A program made the position numbers and the translations under genes. A stretch of 64,000 nucleotides of DNA from Cladobotryum mycophilum (Eukaryota; Ascomycota; Sordariomycetes; Hypocreales; Hypocreaceae). Of the stretch, positions 1-11,861 are shown in pieces (positions within the stretch are counted from its first letter, which is position 1; every line of letters starts with the position of its first letter). Under the pieces are notes generated by a model. The model did not search any database. It was not told the origin of the DNA and was given only the letters and a program-made list of their open reading frames with translations. The DNA lies in assembly GCA_036429605.1 (NCBI GenBank), contig CM071590.1, positions 5,766,001 to 5,830,000 on the forward strand, in the 5' to 3' direction.

Positions 1-953
1 CAGCAATGGGACGCCATGAAACGAGCTTCCCAGCAACAGCGATACTTTTCGACAAGTGCTCGGCGTCTACAGGCCCATGCCGGGTCCAGCGAGTCCAAAA
101 CAGGTTCAAATGCCGCAGTGAGTAATGCAGCTCCGGCGGAAGCTGAGGACAGCAGGCCCAATCTAACCACGCTCCGCCAACAAATATCTGATCTTCAAAT
201 AACAGGGACCTCAGTGAGTCCACAAGTCTTGCAAAATCTCATCTCCGCAGTTCTTCTCGCCCCACCGTCTACCGGAGGAGATGCATATGAACGGCTAGCC
301 CTCGTGGATCAGCTTTCTCTAGTAGCTGATGAGCGTGGAACGTCGGTTCTATCGACAGAGTGGCTCGTAATGTTGATTGAGTCAATTGTTCTCTCTCCTG
401 CTTACGGACCTGAGTTGCAACGAGCCCAAAAAAATCTTGAATTTCTTATTACTGAACAACATTCCGCTTTAGACGGCGATCAGATTCTTCGGCTCATGGC
501 GGCGCACGCCCATCGACAAGACTGGGAAAGGTTCTGGGAAGTCTTCCGTATCCCCCTAGGTTCCAGATGGCTCGCTCATCGGGTCACTACGAGTTTGCGT
601 ATCGTGTCATGGCAGCCACTGGTAACCGCAAGCTGTGCATCGACGCTCTCCGATGGGTGTACCCAGAGATGTTGAAGGAGCAACCCCAAATCTGGCCTGT
701 TGGCTCGCTCTACAGCGCACTCAAATCGTGTATTCTGGTCGCTGACCCGGCTGCCGAACAGCTGCTGCGTCATCCGCCGTCGATAACCAACATGGGGACG
801 CTTGCACAAATGCGACTCAAGAACAGAGAATTCCTGCGTGTATTGAGGGAGGTGGAGAACTTGCGAACTCATCATGTCACGACGGCGGTAAGAGAGCAGA
901 GAGCGCAAGCACTGAACCGATTCTCTGAGAAACAGACTCCTGCCTCTAGCTGA
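1..953 (+). CDS. ATP25: ATP25, mitochondrial OLI1 mRNA-stabilising / ATP synthase biogenesis factor, 3' part, with apparent frameshift
   Basis: The reading frame is already open at base 1, so the gene starts upstream of the window; the ATG at 16 is internal. What is seen is an S/T/A-rich stretch, a helical domain, and near the end the segments ALRWVYPEM and LVADPAAEQLL, which I recognise from fungal ATP25 C-termini. ATP25 is a mitochondrial protein; its C-terminal half stabilises the mRNA of ATP synthase subunit 9 and its N-terminal half (not in the window) helps ring assembly. The frame switches once: codons run in frame 1 to about 554 (WERFWEVFRIP) and in frame 3 from about 555 (PRFQMARSSGHYEF). 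The switch falls in the C run 552-556, as if one C were missing. No splice site pair explains it. It ends 230 bp from the convergent PPX1 gene. Family call fairly sure; whether the shift is real is unknown. Confidence 0.72.
552..556 (+). other. Apparent one-base deletion in a C run within ATP25
   Basis: Frame 1 is coding-like upstream and frame 3 downstream. Adding one C to the run ATCCCCCTAGG would restore a continuous, family-like protein across the junction (…FRIPPRFQM…). The site is a mononucleotide run, the usual place for a sequencing or assembly error. Confidence 0.7.
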
Positions 954-1182
954 GCTCTGATGCAACTCAAGGATCTTTATATCGTCTTTTACAAACTCAT
1001 ACATCGATGATGTTCAGATTTTATGATATATACGATTATGTACAATACAAGACACAAATCATCTCAACGGCGCGATTGCATCTTCATCCGCGCCATGTAA
1101 AATAGACTCTTCACAATACCGAAAAAGCGATGATGTATTATCTATGTGTAACACCGTAGCTATGCATCTCTTAGTCCGGAAC

Positions 1183-2441
1183 TCAAGACGAACCTCCAGC
1201 GGCCTTTAGTGCCTCACGTAGTAAGGGCCCGACTTGTTTCCTGCTAGAGGTTAGATCCTTTTGCCTCCACGCCAGCCTCTTCTTCCCATCATCTAACAAG
1301 CCATCCCGCCACTGCTCCAACTGCAATCGCTTCCCAATCTCGGGGAATTTGTACGCAGCTTCCAGTCCCTTGTCCGTAACCCCCCACACCAGGAGATGCC
1401 TCTGAAACTCCCCACCAGGGTTCGACGTCGTCATCACGCTCACGACGTCCAGCTTCCTCTCCTCCGCCCAGTCAGCTAGGTCCTTGATCAACACACCCGG
1501 TTCCCCGGCCTTGTCGAGCAGGTAATCGAAATTTTGCACCACGCAGCAGATTCCCAGCGTGAGGCCTGCCTCCTCCCACTCCTTGTAGTCCTTCCTGAAG
1601 ATATCCCGAAAGCTGAGCTTTGAAATGTCCTCCTTGACGGCCGTGACCTCGTCAAAGAACGCTTTCTGGTTGAAGTGCTTGTCCAGGATTTTGGACTCGA
1701 GATAGTCGACTGCGAGGAGGTCTTTTTCTTTGACCTTGGATTCTTCGGTGAGGTTGATGGTGTCGATGAGGACGGGGGCCAGGGACAGTCTTGCAAGCCT
1801 GTCGTCTTCGGTAGCGGCGGTGCTGTCGTCCTTGTCCAGGGGTGGGAATGCATCCCAGGCTGAGCGGTACTCGGAAATGACGAGACTCGTGCAACTTCCG
1901 CATGGCTCTATGACCCGTGGAACTACATCGTCCTTGGTCACTTTCTCATCTACATGGTGATCCACAACGCCCACAACTTGGTTCTGGAACTTCTTAAGCT
2001 CTCCCGTCAGCGCATTGTGGTCCACTAAAACCCATTGCGTCTCCTCGGGTTTCAAATCAGGTAACTCAGACAGCGTGAGTAAATCCTCGGGAACCAGGCC
2101 GGCATGCTTCAGCACATCGGTCATCTCAGTCCGCAACGCTAGGTCCGCCCTGGGCAGATTGGACAGCGGGATGTGCAAAGTGTGCGGAGGCGAGTTGGAC
2201 CGGATGTAGGCACAGATCACGGCCGAACAAAGAGAGTCGAGGTCTTTGAGTTTTAAAAAATCAGTCATTGCCTCGATATAATGACTTGGAAAACTAAAAA
2301 TAGGGAGGGGTAGTAGTTGCATTTACCTGCAGACTCATTGCCCACGACAAAGGTAAGTGGGACATGTCGTTGAGGAGCTGGGCCTGTGAGGGCTGTGCGA
2401 GCCGTAGAAAGGAACTTTTTCAAAGATAATCTAGGAGGCAT
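1183..2441 (-). CDS. PPX1: Exopolyphosphatase, DHH/DHHA2 family (PPX1-like)
   Basis: Two exons, 2441-2327 and 2243-1183, with an 83-nt intron (GTAAAT…AAG) give 391 residues, close to yeast Ppx1. Splicing rebuilds the signature NESADLDSL at residues 34-42 (N-terminal DHH motif I). It is followed by VLVDHN (about 111-115) and VVDHHVDE (about 131-138), the DHH motif that binds the divalent metals. Members release phosphate from the ends of polyphosphate chains in the cytosol or mitochondrial matrix. The first exon begins MPPRLSLKKFLSTARTAL, a basic, Ser/Thr-rich amphipathic start that could act as a mitochondrial presequence (inference). The start is chosen because it is the first ATG in the exon that joins in phase to the DHH exon. 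The gene diverges from the quinone oxidoreductase gene and converges with ATP25. Confidence 0.9.
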
Positions 2442-3095
2442 CTTGAAAGAAGCTGAATGAGTGAAAAGTAGTTGAGAATATATGTGGATGTCTTCCCGTT
2501 TTGGTATCATGAAGCTGAAAGACAAAGAGAAGTTCAAAAGCGTGGGAATTGTCCGACCCCACCATCCCTCGGTGCTGCTGCATGGCGGGGTGATGTTTGA
2601 CCCCACGAACTCTGCAAGATCAATGGTGAATCCTCATGCAAGCACATCCTATCAGACATACATCATTCTACATTGTTCCATGTGTCGAGTGTAGCCAGAT
2701 TTAGAAACGATCGGCGACTAATTCATCCAAAATGATAATTTTCTCGCCACATGAAGTGATTGGGAGGAGTTTCTACGAATAAACGCGATATCGGTCTATT
2801 TGCTGCTTATAGGTTAGGTATAACAAGCTTGACCAGCGAACGCTGAATTATATTATGCGGCTCGGCACGTTCCGCAGAAGGAATAGGATCCTAGATGATC
2901 AGAATTATTTAACAAGAATCAAGATGGTGAATTATTAATCTGAGAAATCTAAGCATCCGAGTAAACCCATTAATACCGCTGCTAACCACTGCTTTGATCT
3001 GATTTGATATAGTCCCCTTTCAACAGTCTCGGAAGCGGGGATGAAAGCTCCCCCAATATGAACTGACACCACAACAGCCGGAATTCAGTACCGAA

Positions 3096-3103
3096 TATAT
3101 AAG
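3096..3103 (+). promoter_or_regulatory. Candidate TATA box of the quinone oxidoreductase gene
   Basis: TATATAAG lies about 310 bp before the long-form ATG at 3416. Its role is inferred from sequence and position only. Confidence 0.35.
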
Positions 3104-3315
3104 CCAGCGGAAACCTTCCCAATTGAACAATCTCCTATTGAAATGAAAGCTATAAAACCACACAAGGCGTTGAGTGAAAAGTGTATCAAGGGCGTATTAA
3201 TGACATAAAAGATATACCAGATGACCAAAGTAGCATAAGAGTTTGCAAAGGAGTTTGTAAGTCGATAGCATTACTAATTGATAATGGATATGAGATGACG
3301 ATTCCCTCACTTTCC

Positions 3316-3345
3316 ATTACACACCTACATATTACACACCTACAT
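3316..3345 (+). repeat. 15-bp tandem duplication
   Basis: The unit ATTACACACCTACAT is present twice, back to back, 70 bp before the start codon at 3416. If transcribed it would lie in the 5' leader. Confidence 0.85.
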
Positions 3346-3415
3346 GAGTGACTCCATATGTTTAAACAACTCAGTAAATCCGCTTAATATCCATCCCTAA
3401 ACTATAAACCTTCCA

Positions 3416-4732
3416 ATGTCGCAATCCCTTATTAGATCTGTTCCTCGCTCAATAAATAAACTCACCTTCCCATCCTTGGTCCCATCCATCACCAAAGGCG
3501 CAATCCGAACTCGCCGAACCCCTCTTCACCAACGTCATTGCCATCAACTTCTTCCTCTTCTGCCCCTCCGTTCCCGCCGCCCCTCAACACCAACACCAAC
3601 ATTCTCAACCTCGACCTCAACCCCAACCCTTCAACTTCAACTTCAATCTCAGAGACATTTCTCAAGCGGAAAGTCCAAGATGGCGCCTATTCCCGCAACG
3701 CAAAAGGTCGTTTCCATCGCCAAGAATGGCGGCACGGAAGTCCTCGAGTACAAGGATGCTCCCGTTCCCGCGTTGGCTGCCAACCAGGTCCTGGTCAAGA
3801 ACCAGTTCGCCGGCGTCAACTTTATCGACACGTATTTCCGAACGGGTCTCTATCCCGCACCCGCTTTCCCTCTCATCCTGGGTAAAGAGGCGGCCGGAGA
3901 GGTCATTGCCGTCCACGACTCCGTCTCCGGAATCGCCCCCGGCGCCCGCGTGGTCTACATGGAAAACGCGGCCTACGCCGAGTACACCGCCGTGGACGCC
4001 TCCAAGCTCGTCACCATCCCCGAGAACATCTCCAGCGAGGTCGCCGCCGCCATCCTGCTCCAGGGCCTCACGGCCTGGACGTTCATCCGCGAGGCGGGCA
4101 ACGTCCAGCCCGGTCAGTGGGCCCTCGTGCACGCCGCCGCGGGGGGCGTCGGCACGCTGCTGGTGCAGATGCTGCGGACCGTGGGAGCCAAGGTGATTGG
4201 CACGGCCAGCACGGAGGAGAAGCTCGAGCTGGCGAAAAAGTACGGCGCTGATTACACCATCAACTCGCATGATGACGTGGTGGCCAAGGTCAAGGAGATC
4301 ACGGGCGGTCATGGCGTGGATGTCATCTTCGATGGAGTAGGCAAGGCAACCTTTGATGCGGATCTGCAGATGATTGCCTTGAAGGGCCATCTCATTTCTT
4401 TCGGAAATGCGGTAAGTGAAAAACGATGAAAACCAACAAATCTGACCCTTGAACGCTGCTTGCTGACGATTGCTTAGTCTGGAGCTGTTCCACCCGTAAA
4501 CATCCTGCAGCTTGGTGCCAAGAACGTCAAGCTCATGAGACCAGTCCTCTTTGGATACGTCTCTGAAAGGAAGGACCTGGAAAAGTACACCAGCGAATTG
4601 TTTGACCTCGTTTCGTCCAACAAGGTCGAGGTTAAGATCCACGAGATCTACCCGCTCAAGGATGTCGCACGCGCGCACTCAGATCTCGAGGGAAGGAAAT
4701 CAACTGGCAAGCTTCTCTTGAAAATTGATTAG
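3416..4732 (+). CDS. ZTA1: NADPH:quinone oxidoreductase, zeta-crystallin type (MDR superfamily), with N-terminal extension
   Basis: Two exons, 3416-4411 and 4478-4732, with a 66-nt intron in phase 0, give 416 residues. From about residue 90 on the protein is a full zeta-crystallin-like enzyme: GVNFIDTYFRTGLYP near 133-147, LGKEAAGEV near 155-163, and the Rossmann glycine motif AAAGGVGT near 240-247. It lacks the zinc ligands of alcohol dehydrogenases. Such enzymes reduce quinones by one electron with NADPH and bind AU-rich RNA in yeast. Residues 1-88 are Arg/Ser/Thr/Pro-rich with low-complexity TSTSTPT and LQLQLQ runs and end in RHFSSGKSK, like a mitochondrial presequence. Met89 (3680) has the favourable context AAGATGG and matches the usual family start, so two products are possible. 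It ends 174 bp from the convergent galactose epimerase gene. Confidence 0.9.
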
Positions 4733-4905
4733 ATTGTTTAATAAATGTCAAGTAATTCTATCGGTTACGCTCTCTTGTCCAAAACAGAACCAAGCGCTCA
4801 CCACCCTGACTTTTCGTACCACTTGATACCCCGTCTATCGAAAGTGTCCAATCCAACTTTTTTCTTCCTCTTAAATTGCATTTTTATCATTCACTCCACA
4901 TAGTC

Positions 4906-6339
<1,434 letters not shown>

Positions 6340-8042
6340 TGCGACCGAGGTTTTGGACTTGGAGGAGAAAGAAAAAGGAAGAGACAACAGTTTTGGGTAC
6401 AAGGAGAGGGTGAAGCAGAAAGAGAGTGGTGTTGCAGGAGGAGGATACGAAATTTATTTGTTGGTGCTAATGCTACGGGTATACTGTAATAATTAACTCT
6501 CTTGATAGGCGCGGATCGTCATACTGGGACTGGACGGGCGGACTGCGATAATACTGCTGATCACCAACCACGGCCAAACGTGGCGGTGGGGGAGGGGCAA
6601 TGATCCAGTGCTACAGTCTACAAGCACCTGTAACAACAGCGCCCGGACAATGCTGGAATCTCGTATGCGTGCCACGGCCATTGGATATTTTCCCATTTGC
6701 CCATTTGCATGAATGAGACTCCGTGTCTTGGATGGAACGGAGCAGATGGCCCGTCTTGAAGCCAAGTGCTATGCTACAAGTTCATTCTTCGTATCGGTGC
6801 TCCATACGAATGCCAAGTTGGGACATTGGCCAAATTAGCCGTCATCTCTTGTCAAATTATGCTTCCAATTATAGCCTCATTGTTCGTGATGACACATGAG
6901 AAGGGCGGATGAAGTCTGGCTGGCAAAAAAGAAAGACAAGGTAGCTTGACTCGTCGCATTGTTTTAGTTTGTCGGATAATGGCAATGATAGCCTCGTAGG
7001 CAAAGTAAGCCTTTGATAAGACGTCCTAATGCAACGCCTCGTTTCGTTTGTCAATAGAAAGGCGGTGGGAGCTGGCATGGATGGTTGCAGATCTTTTCTT
7101 TTTCTCGCTCGCGTCTTTTGCAATGCTGGAAATGAGACATACAGATGGCGAGATTGTTGCGACGCTGAAGATTCAAAGCTTACCACAGTGCCGCCGCAGT
7201 GCCTGGCCCGCGGAATCTCATCATAAGGGATCCATCTCACTCATCTCGACCTGAAAATTCATGAAATGAGATGAGCCAATGAAGATGCAAACGAAATGCC
7301 ACAAGTTTTCTTCGTTGCTATTCAAACAGGGCAAACTGCTGATGCTATCGCTATAAGAAGATGAACTACCAACCATGTCTACTACGGAGGAGTACTCCTA
7401 TCTCTAATGAGTACGTCACTTTTTTGACGCGCACGTGATCACACGATGACTGCCACACCCCCAGAGAAAATGCGCCGCTTAAGCTTCGGCGCGTCACGTT
7501 TCCGCGCGCTGCAGCAGTATCATCACCCAAAAAACAATATCACAAGGCGACAGCGGTGGTTGGATTTCCCAGCGGTATCAAACGGTGTTTTGTCTTGTTG
7601 CTTCTCATGAATTTTTAAGAGGTGGTTTTTTTCCGGCTCATACTCGGGAGAGGGGAAACCATTCCGACTCTCGGTGCATCCACCATTCGGTTGCCATGGT
7701 ATCTCACAACTCGACCTCACAAAGATGCCCTTTATTGACCGCGCTCACCATCTAAAACGGGTTCAACACTGTGGGAGACAAAGAGAACGCCATCATAAGC
7801 CAACAACCTGGCTCAGGATCGGGGCAGGATCTGATCAACCCGCTTTCATTGTTTGAGTGACTCGATAAACAGAAGCTCATGCTCATTGTTGCTACTTTCT
7901 CTCAACGCCCTATACAAGCGCCGGGTTTCAGATTTCCCAAATCTCAAAAGGATCCGGTCCCTTTAGGCCTTGAACGGCTGCTGCTTCTTTTTCGTTCATC
8001 CTATCCATCAACTCCGTTCAATCATCACATTCTCACTTCACT
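6340..8042. other. Intergenic region between divergent epimerase and SUN-domain genes
   Basis: Only short open frames without coding character. A cluster of candidate regulatory sequences lies at 7412-7500: TACGTCA, CACGTG and GCGTCACGT. Nothing else is recognised. Confidence 0.6.
7412..7500 (+). promoter_or_regulatory. Cluster of CRE-like and E-box-like sites
   Basis: TACGTCA (7412-7418), CACGTG (7432-7437) and GCGTCACGT (7491-7499) lie within 90 bp. Such words are targets of fungal bZIP and bHLH factors. The site is about 550 bp before the SUN-domain gene and 1.1 kb before the epimerase gene, so its target is undecided. Confidence 0.35.
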
Positions 8043-11000
8043 ATGGCTCCAAGGGCCACTTTTCGCCGCAGATCTAGGGAGCGTAACCCAGACGTTCCAG
8101 AAGGCCGTGTTAACAGCAACTTAATTAATTTTGAAAAACCAAATCTTCCTCCTCTGCAGGGAACCCCCAGTTCACGACGACAATATTCATATGGCTCTGG
8201 AGTCGAGCCTCTACCCGCCCGGCCAGTACGGCGGGGCAAACCAGTCGACCTTGCTTCCGCCGTAAAAGGCGCCCTCACAGGGCAAGGGGATGAGGATGAA
8301 GTATTCATTGATCGGACGGAGGAGCTTCAACAGACTTCATATCTGGACGACGATGAGGAGGACGAGTTAGCTGGAAGCGAGGCCGACTATCGGCCTTCAC
8401 TGCTCGGAGAGGACCAGGAAACAGGTAAGCCCACTCCGCCCTGCTAATTCCCACGATGGCGGTCTAAACAAGTCTTAGAGAGAATAAGTTCTCATGCGCT
8501 TAAGAAGCTAGAGTCCCTCGGACAACTTCCAGATCCCCCAGGCTGGAGGGCTGATGAAAGCGAGGCGGATGATGCACGGAGCTTTGATATGGAGAGCGAT
8601 TACTACGATGGCGCAACGATAGACTCGGTGGCCGGGGACATTCCCCCTCCTCCTCCTCCTCCTCCTTTATCAGCACCACCTGTCACACTTGAGCCACCAC
8701 CCAGACGGCACCTTGACCATGACGACGAGCCTGCCCATGTCTTGCCACCAAAGAAAATACCCATAGACTCTGGGGCGGATATTACGGAACATGAAGAGGA
8801 TTTCGGAGGCACAATGCTTGATCAGAACATGCAGCAATTTTTGCCAGAGCCGACCTATGAAGATATTACTCCGGTTGCCCCGGCTCCAAAGAGTTCCCGG
8901 CCCGGCGCAAAAAGCATCATCAGCAGAGAAGATATTGTTGCCCTAGCTACTCCTCCCGAAACTGACTCCCAACTGAGCCTCGAGGTCGAGGCTACAAAGC
9001 GCCCTACAGAGACTTTGCTGGAACGCCTAAGAACATCATCCGATCGGGTCTTCAGGGGGAAACCTGTGTTACCTGAGAGGGAGAAGTCCACGTTACCTGA
9101 GAAGACAAAGACCATTGCGCCACTAGAAAATGACCACCGTCATACCAGTAGAACCCAGCACAATGACTCAAGAAAGTCACTGAAAATACCCTTCGACCCG
9201 AATGGTGCAGGTCTTTTTTCGCGGACGGAGGAACGAACAAGCGCCATTCGTGCGGTTCCGGGCGCTTCTCGATTCCCCTCAGATCGCAGCGAGATGGATG
9301 ATGCTATGCAAAGTGATATTTATCAAGCTGAGGAGGAGGAGGCGGAAGAAAACGAAGACGAAGAAGACGCCCACCATCACATGAGAGCAGATCTGAGACA
9401 CAGACAGGATAGCCCCAAGTCAGATTCCTGGTATGAGCAGGATGATGATGATGACGAGATTGATTGGTGGCAGCTTTTTAATCCATTTAGGTACATCCAA
9501 GCTGCTTGGTGGAGCTTCCAATCCATTCTGGATTCATTCCTTGACACATTTTCCCGGAATCTTGCTACTCCCCTACAGGACTATATGGCCTCTCTGGGCA
9601 TTAATCTCTTATATCTGATTGCTGGTATTTTAGCACTTTTAATTGCGTTGGCCATCACATCCTTTTCATTAAATCATATGCCCGATTTCGCCAGCGCACC
9701 CTCAAACTTTCCCATTTCATTGCCGTCTTTCGGAGGTGTTGCCGATGGTATTGGGCGGTATATTCCTTCGTTCGGATGGCCATCCGGTGACGTATGGGAT
9801 GATTTCCCTAGCCTTGGTAGTTCGGGTGACAGTCGCTTGCAGAAAATGGAAGATTGGTTGAAAGACTTGCGTCGAGAACTAGGCAAAGCGAAGAAATCTG
9901 GCCAATTGCACGATGCGTCTATCAAAAAGTTGGAACACGTTGTCCCCAAGCTTGTTCACATGACGTTGAAGGACGGCAAACCCATCATTGCTCAGGAATT
10001 TTGGCATGCCATCCGAGACTTGATTCATCAGGATGACAACTTTTTGACTCTCGAAAAGAAAGGCAGTGAATACGATTTTGCTAACCAGAAACAATGGAAG
10101 AGCATTGTCTCTCGCTTAACAAAAGACCCAGCCTTTTCAAAACAAGTGAACTTGAGCGTTGGCAAGTTGGAAGACAGGTTGGCGGACAAACTTCCCGCGT
10201 TTTGGGAAACCTGGGTTGCCGGCAATGAACGCAAAATCTCACAAATGGTCGGTACCGCACTCGACAAGATGAAACTTCCTGGCACACCGAAAGAACTTGA
10301 GGCCCGGCTTAATGATCTTGTTAAGAAGCACCTGGGTAATCAAAAGACGGGAGGCGTTGTCGTTACTCGTGATGAATTCCTCCGTCATTTGAAGAATGAG
10401 TTTACTGCTCACCGCGCTGAGATCAAGGCTGAGATTGGTGAGCTTCAGCCCAAGTTTGAGAAATTAGTCAAGGAATCTATTGCACTCGCCAAAGGGGAAC
10501 TCCCGGATGGTATGGCCAAGGCCGAGGTTGAGAAGCTGGTCAAGACTTTGGTGAGCAAGTCACTTGCAGACATGAATCTGGAGGCTCTGGCCAAGGGCAG
10601 GATTCATGCTCACTGGGATAAAGATCTGAAGAACCGGGTTAACTACTTTGGTGTTGGCGCCGGTGCCGTCATTGATCCCAACCTCTCATCCGGGACATAC
10701 CAGCCCAATACAGAGGACATCAACCGAAAGGGCTTACGTGCCTCGGACCCCTTGCCTCCCATCGCTGCTATTTTGCCATGGCTCGATGACGGTGATTGCT
10801 GGTGCGGTACCCGACGCAAAAACGGCCGAGGAAATCCCCACGATGTGGTTCTCTCAGTGATGATGGGCCACTCCATTATCCCCCAACATGTCGTTGTTGA
10901 GCACATTCTCCCAGGGGCCACGACGGATCCCGGCGCTCGACCAAAAGACATTGAAGTGTACGCTACAATTGAAGATCCTACCATACGAGGTCGTGTACGT

Positions 11001-11327
11001 GACTTTGCTGCCGCGCATTTCCCAGATGATAAGGACAACTGGAACTTTGCGCCGGCGAATCTGCCGTACACGTTTGTCAAGATTGGCCAGTTTGTATACG
11101 AGGGCGCCGAGCTACACGACGGCGTACACGTTCACCATCTCAGCCCCGAACTCATCGCCCTCGGCGCCGAGACGGACCAGGTGGTCATCAGAGCGACAAG
11201 CAACTACGGCGCCAAATGGCACACTTGCTTCTACCGCGTGCGGTTATTCGGCCACCGAGTCGACGAAATGCCCCCCGCATCTCCACAGTCAAAGCAATCA
11301 CGGTGGTATAAATGGGGGAAGAGTTGA
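8043..11327 (+). CDS. sad1: SUN-domain inner nuclear membrane protein (Sad1/UNC-84 family)
   Basis: Two exons, 8043-8424 and 8479-11327, joined across a 54-nt intron, give 1076 residues. The N-terminal half is disordered, acidic and Pro-rich (a PPPPPPPP stretch near 185 and acidic runs near 410-430), as expected for a nucleoplasmic region. One strong membrane helix lies at about 501-523 (NLLYLIAGILALLIALAITS). Then comes a long helical, Lys/Glu-rich lumenal stalk, and the SUN domain at about 850-1065, starting near GVGAGAVIDPNLSSGTYQ and ending FYRVRLFGHRVDEM. SUN proteins pair with KASH proteins across the nuclear envelope and anchor centromeres and the spindle pole body in fungi. The start is the first ATG of the exon and has a basic MAPRATFRRRSRER leader. 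It converges with DBP4. The protein is longer than S. pombe Sad1, mainly in its disordered half. Confidence 0.9.
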
Positions 11328-11861
11328 AATGTGACATGTCTGAATGAAAGAAAGAAGAGAAAAGAAGAGAAGAAGAAAAAACTACTTGAACGTACAATAG
11401 CATGGACTGCTGGGATTTGAGGGCAGGTTTATATACCTCCTTTTTTGTTTCTGGTTTTTTTTCCAACTTTTTTCTAGTCCCTTTTTTGGTCTTTGTGTTT
11501 TTTTCTCTCTTTCTCTCTCTCCTGTTAAGCTGGCATTGAAAAAAGGGATGGAAAGCATTCAAACACCTGGAGGGAAAGGCGGGAGTTATTAGGTAGATAT
11601 AGGCGTTGGGTAGTTAGGCGCTGTAATGCACGCAAAATACCATGAATTGCATTTGCTTCTATTTTACTTTTTCCCCCTTAATACTTGTTGTTCCTCACTT
11701 GGTTTTTGACGAATATGTATATATGTACAGAAATTGCGTTTTCCCTCTCCCATCTACTAGGCCCTCTTTTAATACAAAAAAGTTTTTTTTAGCATAAAGC
11801 CACGACAACAATAGCAGCAACAGCAACAGCAGCAACGACAAGGGTATCAACAGAATTACGC
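11328..11861. other. 3' spacer between convergent SUN-domain and DBP4 genes
   Basis: A/T- and pyrimidine-rich, with AGAAGAGAAAAG-type and CTCTCTTTCTCTC tracts. No gene is seen; it probably holds both 3' UTRs. Confidence 0.6.

Larger units (their letters stand above)
2442..3415. other. Intergenic region between divergent PPX1 and quinone oxidoreductase genes
   Basis: No convincing gene. It is AT-rich in its middle (about 2700-3250) and contains a TATATAAG box at 3096-3103 about 310 bp before the plus-strand start, and a 15-bp tandem duplication at 3316-3345. It probably holds both promoters. Confidence 0.6.

Noticed and set aside
3662..4678. 338-codon minus-strand open frame opposite the quinone oxidoreductase
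   Set aside because: Its Gly/Asp/Leu-rich composition is the mirror of the GC-rich coding strand; the plus-strand protein is clearly the real one.
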